From CALGFI01 sp036374435 (GTDB lineage Bacteria; Actinomycetota; UBA4738; HRBIN12): a stretch of DNA of 64,000 bases. How positions within the stretch are numbered: the stretch's first letter is position 1; each line of letters starts with the position of its first letter. The stretch covers positions 1 through 64,000 of the forward strand of contig DASUTU010000153.1 of the NCBI GenBank assembly GCA_036374435.1. The letters are read 5' to 3'. This document shows, in pieces, positions 59,363 through 64,000 of the stretch. A model generated the notes under the pieces. That model was given only the letters and a program-made list of their open reading frames with translations. It was not told where the DNA came from and made no database searches. The position numbers were made by a program, and so were the translations under genes.

Positions 59363-60007
59363 CTAGAGCTTCCGCAGCACGGCCACCACCGTGCCCAGGA
59401 TCCGGCCCTGCGGGTCCAGGTCGAACGGTTCGAGCGCCGGGTTCTCCGGAACGAGCGTCACCCGTCCCTTCGTCCGCTTGAGGCGCTTGACCGTGGCCTC
59501 GTCTTCGGCCGGGCCGGGAACCAACGCGACCACGATCCGTCCGTCCTCGGCGGCCGCACCGGCGCGGACCACGACCACGTCCCCGTCGAGGATGCCGGCC
59601 CCGACCATCGAGTCCCCGCGGACCCGGAGCGCGAAGTGGTCCGCGCCGCTCACGAACCCCATGGGGACGGTGAGGTAGTCCTCGACGTGCTCGGCGGCCA
59701 GGATCGGGGCGCCGGCCGCGATCCGCCCGAGCACCGGGACGACCGCTCCCTCGACGCGTGGCTCGGCCAGGGTCATGGCGCGGGGTTTCGTGGGGTCTTT
59801 GTGGAGGAGCCCCCGCCGTTCGAGGTTCGCCAGCTGCGCGTGGACGCTCGAGGACGAGGTCAACCCGACGGCCTCGCCGATCTCGCGCACGGTCGGCGGG
59901 TACCCGCGTTCGCGAACGGCCTGGGAGATGAACCGCAGGATGCGCTCCTGCCGGGCGGTGAGCGGTGCCGCCGGTCCTGCCTGCGTGGTGGCCTCGTTGG
60001 TCGCCAT
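59363..60007 (-). CDS. lexA: SOS repressor LexA
   Basis: Master repressor of DNA-damage genes. The winged helix is in LTARQERILRFISQAVRERGYPPTVREIGEAVGLTSSSSVHAQL (residues 17-59). The self-cleavage site is Ala98-Gly99 (RIAAGAPIL), with catalytic S133 (RGDSMVGAG) and K174 (EATVKRLKR). Length 214 aa. ATG at 60007 is preceded by AGGAGGGGG on this strand. An imperfect SOS box at 60060-60073 lies in its upstream region, consistent with autoregulation. The divergent LysM gene carries two more boxes. Confidence 0.97.
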   Translation of the reverse strand: MATNEATTQAGPAAPLTARQERILRFISQAVRERGYPPTVREIGEAVGLTSSSSVHAQLANLERRGLLHKDPTKPRAMTLAEPRVEGAVVPVLGRIAAGAPILAAEHVEDYLTVPMGFVSGADHFALRVRGDSMVGAGILDGDVVVVRAGAAAEDGRIVVALVPGPAEDEATVKRLKRTKGRVTLVPENPALEPFDLDPQGRILGTVVAVLRKL

Positions 60008-60059
60008 GTCGGTGCCCCCTCCTAGGCTTCGCGAAGGTACCACGGCGAGGAGGAGGATT

Positions 60060-60073
60060 CAAACATATGTTCG
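60060..60073. promoter_or_regulatory. SOS box 1 (lexA side, imperfect)
   Basis: CAAACATATGTTCG matches CGAAC-N4-GTTCG with one change in the left half. It lies 53 bases upstream of the lexA ATG and before the -35 of the LysM gene, so it most likely serves lexA autoregulation. Confidence 0.72.
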
Positions 60074-60082
60074 GTAGGGGCT

Positions 60083-60110
60083 TTGACGCCGAACGTGCGT
60101 TCGATAAGAT
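60083..60110 (+). promoter_or_regulatory. LysM-gene promoter with SOS box 2 in the spacer
   Basis: TTGACG (60083-60088) and TAAGAT (60105-60110) are 16 bases apart, and CGAACGTGCGTTCG (60090-60103), a perfect CGAAC-N4-GTTCG, fills the spacer exactly as in the recA promoter. The start codon follows the -10 by seven bases, so the mRNA should be leaderless. Confidence 0.85.
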
Positions 60111-60117
60111 ACCTGGC

Positions 60118-60414
60118 GTGAGCCGAACACGCGTTCGAGGCCGCCGCCTGGCCGTCACGATGGGCCTGGCGCTGATGGCGGCCGCCTGGGCGGGGCCGGC
60201 CGCGGCGGCCCTGGGCGGCGGGGACCGGGCCGAACCCGTCTCGCGCGCCACCCACCTGGTCCGGTCCGGCGACACGTTGTGGTCGATCGCCCGAGGCATC
60301 GCCCCGGGATCGGACCCTCGGCCGCTGGTCGACGCGCTCGTCGCGGCGAACGGCGACCTCGACCCGGGCGCCCTGGTGCCCGGCCAGGTCCTGGTGATCC
60401 CGGCCGCGCCCTGA
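60118..60414 (+). CDS. LysM-domain exported protein, SOS-controlled (ChiZ/DivS-like candidate)
   Basis: A 98-aa protein with a signal or anchor segment (LAVTMGLALMAAAWAGPAAAA) and one LysM peptidoglycan-binding module (THLVRSGDTLWSIARGIAP to GALVPGQVLVIPAA). GTG at 60118 is the first codon after the SOS promoter. Its position divergent from lexA, with LysM and SOS boxes, matches Mycobacterium ChiZ (Rv2719c) and Corynebacterium DivS, which halt cell division during DNA damage. Sequence similarity beyond LysM cannot be judged here, so the role is inferred from context. Confidence 0.88.
   Translation: MSRTRVRGRRLAVTMGLALMAAAWAGPAAAALGGGDRAEPVSRATHLVRSGDTLWSIARGIAPGSDPRPLVDALVAANGDLDPGALVPGQVLVIPAAP
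60124..60137. promoter_or_regulatory. SOS box 3, inside the LysM gene start
   Basis: CGAACACGCGTTCG is a perfect CGAAC-N4-GTTCG match spanning codons 3 to 7 of the LysM gene. Its centre is 34 bases from that of box 2, about three helical turns, so two LexA dimers could bind the same face. Confidence 0.82.
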
Positions 60415-60426
60415 CGACGTCCGGGG

Positions 60427-61053
60427 CTATCGCGGCAAGGCCATCGGTGCCGGCACCCCAACCAATGCCCGCCGCACCACCACCTCGTCCACGATCCCGT
60501 AGTCCCTGGCCTGCTCGGGCCCGAGGATGAAGTCGCGCTCGGTGTCGGTGTGGATCTCATCGACCGAGCGACCGGTGTGTTCGGCCAGGATCTCCTCCAC
60601 CCGCCGGCGCTGACGAAGGATCTCGCGGGCGTGGATCTCCAGGTCGGCCGACTGGCCCTCGATGCCGCCGTGGGGCTGGTGGAGAAGGATCCTCGAGTTC
60701 GGCAGGGCGAACCGTTTGCCGCGGGTCCCGGTGGCGAGGATCATCGCGGCCGCGGACGCCGCCTGGCCCAGGCAATACGTCGCCACGTCGGACCTCAGGA
60801 ACTGCATCGTGTCGTAGATCGCGAACAGCGCCGTCGAGGCGCCGCCGGGGCTGTTGACGTACAACGCGATGTCTTTGCCGGGCTCGACCGAGTCCAAGAA
60901 CAGGAGCTGGGCGACCACCGTGTTCGCGACGGCGTCGTCGATCGGCTCGCCCAGGAACACGATCCGCTCCCGGAGCAGCCGCGAGTAGATGTCGAACGCG
61001 CGCTCGCCCCGCGCATTCTCCTCGATGACCGTGGGGACCAGCGTGCCGGGCAT
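60427..61053 (-). CDS. clpP: ATP-dependent Clp protease proteolytic subunit
   Basis: Serine peptidase that forms the tetradecameric chamber used by ClpX or ClpC. Catalytic S100 is in CLGQAASAAAM and H125 in LLHQPHGG; the aspartate lies in the TERDFILGPEQARDYGIVDEVV region. The N-terminal RLLRERIVFLGEPIDD and YVNSPGG are canonical. Length 208 aa. AAGGAGG precedes the ATG at 61053. No clpX or tig adjoins it, unlike the usual context, so it may be one of several clpP copies. It converges with the LysM gene and is divergent from the SRPBCC gene. Confidence 0.95.
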   Translation of the reverse strand: MPGTLVPTVIEENARGERAFDIYSRLLRERIVFLGEPIDDAVANTVVAQLLFLDSVEPGKDIALYVNSPGGASTALFAIYDTMQFLRSDVATYCLGQAASAAAMILATGTRGKRFALPNSRILLHQPHGGIEGQSADLEIHAREILRQRRRVEEILAEHTGRSVDEIHTDTERDFILGPEQARDYGIVDEVVVRRALVGVPAPMALPR

Positions 61054-61085
61054 GGCGCCTCCTTGCGGCTGGGGCCCGGTACGAT

Positions 61086-61101
61086 GCAACCGTGCGGTTG
61101 C
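61086..61101. promoter_or_regulatory. Palindromic operator 1 (clpP / SRPBCC-arsR intergenic)
   Basis: GCAACCGTGCGGTTGC is a perfect 7-bp inverted repeat around two bases. With its near-identical partner 46 bp downstream it is the likely binding site of the ArsR-type regulator encoded nearby. It also lies 33 bases upstream of the clpP start codon. Confidence 0.72.
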
Positions 61102-61131
61102 GGATCAGCCTACGACGCACGAGCCCGAAAG

Positions 61132-61147
61132 GCAACCGAACGGTTGC
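61132..61147. promoter_or_regulatory. Palindromic operator 2 (SRPBCC gene start)
   Basis: GCAACCGAACGGTTGC has the same seven-base arms as operator 1 and differs from it only in the two central bases. It overlaps the probable start of the SRPBCC gene. Confidence 0.72.
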
Positions 61148-61506
61148 GTGATCTGGTCGAGCGCTCGGTGGTGGTGCCCGCTCCTCGGCACGAGGTGTGG
61201 CGGGCGCTGACCAGCCTGGAGCTCGCCTCGGCGTGGCTGGGCGAGGTGGTCGAGCTCGAGGCACGGGCCGGCGGTACGGTGATCGTCCGCGACGGGGACG
61301 GGACCACGCGCCGGGGGCTGGTCGAGCTGGTGGAGCCGGCCCGGTCGCTCGTCCTGCGGTGGCGCCGGCTGGCCGGCGCCGGACCGAGCCTGGAGGTCGG
61401 CGAGGCCACGCGGGTCGCGTTCGCGCTCGACGACGATCCCGGGGGCACCCGGCTCACCGTGACCGAGGAGCCGACGGCGCTGGTCGCCGTGGGAGGCGAA
61501 CGGTGA
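61144..61506 (+). CDS. SRPBCC/AHSA1-family ligand-binding protein
   Basis: A small START-like protein of about 120 aa. The family pattern is clear: VERSVVVPAPRHEVWRALTSLELASAWLGEVVELE, a central beta sheet with RSLVLRWRRL and VAFALDDDPGGTRLTVTEEP. Such proteins bind hydrophobic ligands and often pair with ArsR-type regulators, as here, where the GTG of the regulator overlaps its stop. The start is uncertain: TTG at 61144 suits the domain, while ATG at 61084 adds 20 residues and would put both operators inside the gene. Ligand unknown. Confidence 0.82.
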   Translation: MRDLVERSVVVPAPRHEVWRALTSLELASAWLGEVVELEARAGGTVIVRDGDGTTRRGLVELVEPARSLVLRWRRLAGAGPSLEVGEATRVAFALDDDPGGTRLTVTEEPTALVAVGGER

Positions 61507-61823
61507 CGGGGGAGCGAAGGGTGGACGCCGTCTTCTCGGCGTTGTCGGATCCCACGCGCCGGACCGTGATCCGCACGTTGTCCGAGGGCGGTCCGAGCAC
61601 CGTGACCGAGCTCGCCGCGCGGCTGCCGGTCTCGCGCCAGGCCGTGGCCAAACACCTGGACGCGCTGGAGGCGGCGGGGCTGGTCTCGGCGTCGGCCTCG
61701 GGTCGGAGCCGCCACTACCGGCTCACCCCGGGACCGATGGCCGAGGCGATGGCGTGGATGACCGACGTCGGCGCCGAGTGGGACGAGCGCCTGGAGTCGC
61801 TCCGCCGGCTGTTCGAACCCTGA
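61503..61823 (+). CDS. ArsR-family winged-helix transcriptional regulator
   Basis: A 106-aa regulator. The wHTH is evident in FSALSDPTRRTVIRTLSEGGPSTVTELAARLPVSRQAVAKHLDALEAAGLV, with the wing GRSRHYRLTP. No metal-binding cysteine pair (CxC) is present, so it is not a metal sensor of the ArsR/SmtB kind. It is coupled to the SRPBCC gene, a pairing where the ligand-binding protein is thought to act with the regulator. The two GCAACCG-N2-CGGTTGC palindromes upstream are its probable sites. Confidence 0.92.
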   Translation: MTGERRVDAVFSALSDPTRRTVIRTLSEGGPSTVTELAARLPVSRQAVAKHLDALEAAGLVSASASGRSRHYRLTPGPMAEAMAWMTDVGAEWDERLESLRRLFEP

Positions 61824-61830
61824 TCCGCCG

Positions 61831-61859
61831 TTGACGCACCCCACATGGGCCCGTACCGT
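61831..61859 (+). promoter_or_regulatory. nrdR promoter
   Basis: TTGACG (61831-61836) and TACCGT (61854-61859) are 17 bases apart, ten bases upstream of the NrdR box. RNA would begin within or next to that box. Confidence 0.65.
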
Positions 61860-61868
61860 GCGCCCGAG

Positions 61869-61884
61869 CCACCACATCTAGTGC
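61869..61884. promoter_or_regulatory. NrdR box upstream of nrdR
   Basis: CCACCACATCTAGTGC shares 14 of 16 bases with the first nrdJ box. A degenerate partner (ACCCCACATGGGCCCG) lies exactly 31 bases upstream at 61838-61853, inside the promoter spacer. Together they suggest autoregulation. Confidence 0.68.
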
Positions 61885-61898
61885 GGGGGTAACGGCGC

Positions 61899-62375
61899 AT
61901 GCGATGCCCGTGGTGCGGGCAATTGGAGGATCGGGTGATCGACTCGCGCCCGGCCGACGGCGGCGAGGCGATCCGCCGACGACGCGAGTGCCGGTCGTGC
62001 GGTCGCCGGTACACGACGTTCGAGCGGGTCGAGGCGCCGGCCCTCCTGGTGGTCAAACGCGACGGCACCAGGGAACCGTGGGACCGGGCGAAGCTCCTGG
62101 CCGGCGTGCAGAAGGCGCTGGCCAACCGCCCGGTGGGCGAGGACCGCGTGCAGGCCCTGGTCGGCCGCGTCGAGTCGCGCCTGCGGCGCCGGGGGCCGGA
62201 GGTGACGTCCCAGCAGGTCGGCGTGGAGGTCCTGCAGGGGCTGCAGAAGCTCGACCAGATCGGGTATCTACGGTTCGCCAGCGTCTACAAGGACTTCCAG
62301 GAGGTGGGCGACTTCGAGCGCGAGCTCGGCCTGCTCCTGCAGAAGAAGGAGCCGGCGAAGCGCCGGGCCAGGTAG
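61899..62375 (+). CDS. nrdR: Transcriptional repressor NrdR
   Basis: Nucleotide-sensing repressor of ribonucleotide reductase genes. The N-terminal zinc ribbon has CPWCG and CRSCGRRYTTFER, followed by an ATP-cone domain (LVVKRDGTREPWDRAKLLAGVQKAL). Length 158 aa. ATG at 61899 begins the canonical MRCPWCG. It sits directly upstream of nrdJ, and matching NrdR boxes precede both genes. Confidence 0.97.
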   Translation: MRCPWCGQLEDRVIDSRPADGGEAIRRRRECRSCGRRYTTFERVEAPALLVVKRDGTREPWDRAKLLAGVQKALANRPVGEDRVQALVGRVESRLRRRGPEVTSQQVGVEVLQGLQKLDQIGYLRFASVYKDFQEVGDFERELGLLLQKKEPAKRRAR

Positions 62376-62388
62376 TCGGAGCGACCCA

Positions 62389-62435
62389 CCACAACATCTA
62401 GTGGTCGGCGGTCGTGCCGCCCACTAGATATCCTG
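62389..62435. promoter_or_regulatory. Paired NrdR boxes upstream of nrdJ
   Basis: Box 1, CCACAACATCTAGTGG (62389-62404), and box 2, CCCACTAGATATCCTG (62420-62435), begin 31 bases apart, three helical turns, the standard spacing for NrdR tandem boxes. They lie just upstream of TTGACG (62445-62450), a likely -35, with TTGAAT (62468-62473) 17 bases further. Confidence 0.8.
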
Positions 62436-62535
62436 GATGCGGGCTTGACGGGAGCCGGGGCCGGGTGTTGAATGACACCCTTGTAGTTATCCACATGTCC
62501 TTCCCCAGGTTTGGAAACAGCTACTGGAAAGGGGG

Positions 62536-64000
62536 ATGCCCGTGGCCACCAAGGAGGGGGACGTCCAGGTCATCCGCGACGGCCTGACGTTCAAGCGGTA
62601 CTTCACGCGGGACGGGGTGCACCCGTACGACGAGATCGAGTGGGAGCGCCGCGACGCGGTCATCCCGAACTTCAAGGAAGGCGGGAACGCCTTCGAGCAG
62701 CGCGACGTCGATTTCCCCGTCACCTGGTCCCAGAACGCGACGAACATCGTCGCGCAGAAGTACTTCCGCGGCCCCCTCGGCAGCCCCGAACGTGAGTCCA
62801 GCGTCCGCCAGCTCGTCGGTCGGATCGTCGACACGATCACCGGCTGGGGCAAGAAGGGCGGCTACTTCGCGAGCGACCAGGACGCTCAGGTGTTCGCGGA
62901 GGAGCTCTCCCATCTGCTCGTCCACCAGAAGGCGGCGTTCAACTCGCCGGTGTGGTTCAACCTCGGCATCCCCAACACGGCCCAGCAGTGCAGCGCGTGT
63001 TTCATCCTCGCCGTGGACGACCAGATCTCCTCGATCCTGAACTGGTACGCGGAGGAAGGGGTCATCTTCAAGGGCGGATCGGGCTCGGGCATCAACCTGT
63101 CCACGCTCCGCTCGTCCAAGGAACGGGTGAACGGAGGCGGGACCGCCAGCGGTCCGGTGTCGTTCATGCGGGGGGCCGACGCCAGCGCCGGCACGATCAA
63201 GTCCGGCGGCAAGACGCGGCGGGCCGCGAAGATGGTCATCCTCAACGCCGACCACCCCGACATCCGCGACTTCATCTGGTGCAAGGCCCTCGAGGAGCGC
63301 AAGGCGCGGGCCCTGCGCGACGCCGGATTCGACATGGACCTGGACGGCAGGGACAGCTACTCGATCCAGTACCAGAACGCGAACAACTCGGTGCGCGTCG
63401 CCGACGAGTTCATGAAGGCGTACGAGCAGGACCAGGACTGGAAGCTCAAGGCCGTGCTCTCGGGCGAGCCGGTCGAGACGGTCCGGGCCCGGGACCTGAT
63501 GCGCGAGATCGCCCAGGCTGCGTGGGAGTGCGCCGACCCCGGCATGCAGTACGACACCACGATCAACGAGTGGCACACCTGTCCGGCCAGCGGCCGGATC
63601 AACGCGAGCAACCCGTGCAGCGAATACATGCACCTGGACAACAGCGCGTGCAACCTGGCCTCGCTCAACCTGCTGAAGTTCCTCGACGCCGATGGCAACT
63701 TCGACGTGCGGGCGTTCCGCAAGGCGGTGGACATCGTGTTCACCGCGCAGGAGATCATCGTCGGCAACTCGGACTACCCGACGGAGAAGATCGGCCTGAA
63801 CGCGCGGGCGTACCGCCAGCTCGGGCTGGGCTACGCGAACCTCGGCGCGCTGCTGATGGCGCGGGGCAACGCCTACGACTCGGACGGCGGGCGGGCCTGG
63901 GCCGGCGCCATCACGGCGCTCATGACCGGACAGGCCTACCGCACCAGCGCCCGGATCGCCGGGGTGATGGGCCCGTTCGAGGGCTACGCGCCGAACGCGG
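62536..64000 (+). CDS. nrdJ: Vitamin B12-dependent ribonucleotide reductase (class II), 5' part
   Basis: Reduces ribonucleotides to deoxyribonucleotides with adenosylcobalamin, independent of oxygen. The frame is open for 488 codons from ATG 62536 to the window edge, so the C-terminal part is missing. The family start LTFKRYFTRDGVHPYDEIEWERRDA is followed by HQKAAFNSPVWFNLG, the cysteine in AQQCSACF, KGGSGSGINLSTLRSS and the active-site NPCSEYMHLDNSACNLASLNLL with its catalytic Cys and Glu. AAGGGGG precedes the ATG. Expected to be repressed by NrdR through the boxes upstream. The PduO gene in this window makes its cofactor. No cobalamin riboswitch is evident in the 160-base leader region. Confidence 0.95.
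   Translation, partial: MPVATKEGDVQVIRDGLTFKRYFTRDGVHPYDEIEWERRDAVIPNFKEGGNAFEQRDVDFPVTWSQNATNIVAQKYFRGPLGSPERESSVRQLVGRIVDTITGWGKKGGYFASDQDAQVFAEELSHLLVHQKAAFNSPVWFNLGIPNTAQQCSACFILAVDDQISSILNWYAEEGVIFKGGSGSGINLSTLRSSKERVNGGGTASGPVSFMRGADASAGTIKSGGKTRRAAKMVILNADHPDIRDFIWCKALEERKARALRDAGFDMDLDGRDSYSIQYQNANNSVRVADEFMKAYEQDQDWKLKAVLSGEPVETVRARDLMREIAQAAWECADPGMQYDTTINEWHTCPASGRINASNPCSEYMHLDNSACNLASLNLLKFLDADGNFDVRAFRKAVDIVFTAQEIIVGNSDYPTEKIGLNARAYRQLGLGYANLGALLMARGNAYDSDGGRAWAGAITALMTGQAYRTSARIAGVMGPFEGYAPNA

Noticed and set aside
62436..62535. Cobalamin riboswitch before the B12-dependent reductase
   Set aside because: The stretch is too short and lacks the conserved B12-box GCCACTG. Only a small GGGTGT/ACACCC stem is seen, so NrdR control is the better explanation.
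62521..63633. 370-codon minus-strand frame at the right end
   Set aside because: Antisense to nrdJ, whose plus-strand frame is open to the window edge and carries the class II reductase motifs.

Overview
The window is 64 kb of very GC-rich, almost gap-free bacterial DNA with many GTG starts and overlapping stop/start codons. Gene content and order (dxr-rseP-ispG, rimP-nusA-ylxR-infB-ylxP-rbfA-nrnA-truB, rpsO-pnp-M16-dapB, recA-recX, miaB-miaA-dapF-hflX, lexA beside a LysM gene, nrdR-nrdJ), a GAAC-N4-GTTC SOS box and many apparently leaderless promoters point to an actinobacterium. RNase Y together with RNase J, and a DapL-type aminotransferase, suggest a deep-branching or uncultured lineage rather than Streptomyces or Mycobacterium. 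That placement is inference. I see no rRNA, tRNA, CRISPR array, insertion sequence or prophage, and no stretch above 300 bases lacks a gene.

Layout. 0-6 kb: MEP-pathway genes dxr and ispG, with an S2P protease, an OmpR/HisKA two-component pair and a YjbQ protein between them. 6-8.3 kb (minus strand): trpG and trpE behind a Trp-codon leader peptide and attenuator. 8.3-11.9 kb: two secreted proteins, one a subtilase. 11.9-21.7 kb: proS, a small unknown, then the translation/transcription cluster behind a rimP leader hairpin, ending in a flippase-like membrane protein. 21.7-25.6 kb (minus strand): an active PAP2 phosphatase, a lipoprotein, a degenerate PAP2-kinase fusion and an orphan osmolyte-type binding protein. 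25.6-35.5 kb: ribF, CapA-like protein, rpsO, pnp, M16 peptidase, dapB, PIG-L deacetylase, Eis-type acetyltransferase, a histidine phosphatase and a lipoprotein. 35.5-41.5 kb: cobalamin adenosyltransferase, dapA, rnj, ftsK and a tiny two-gene minus-strand cassette. 41.6-48.6 kb: a wrecked sensor kinase, rodZ-like gene, cinA, thpR, recA, recX, rny. 48.7-52.6 kb: a signalling island of a non-canonical Ser/Thr kinase between two small acidic exported or anchored proteins, followed by a second histidine kinase/regulator pair. 52.6-58.3 kb: miaB, miaA, dapF, dapL-like gene, hflX. 58.3-64 kb: SIS-domain protein, lexA, LysM gene, clpP, SRPBCC/ArsR pair, nrdR and the first 1.46 kb of nrdJ, which runs off the window.

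Regulation is unusually legible. An SOS box fills the spacer of the recA promoter, and three lie between lexA and the LysM gene. NrdR-box pairs 31 bp apart precede nrdR and nrdJ. Two 16-bp palindromes precede the SRPBCC/ArsR pair. The trp operon carries an attenuator, and rimP and rny have terminator-like leader hairpins. At about a dozen genes a TAnnnT-type hexamer ends 6-10 bases before the start codon, as expected for leaderless mRNAs.

Functional links: dapA, dapB, dapF and the DapL-like gene together outline a short diaminopimelate route. The PduO adenosyltransferase makes the cofactor used by the B12-dependent reductase NrdJ. recA, lexA and the LysM gene form an SOS core.
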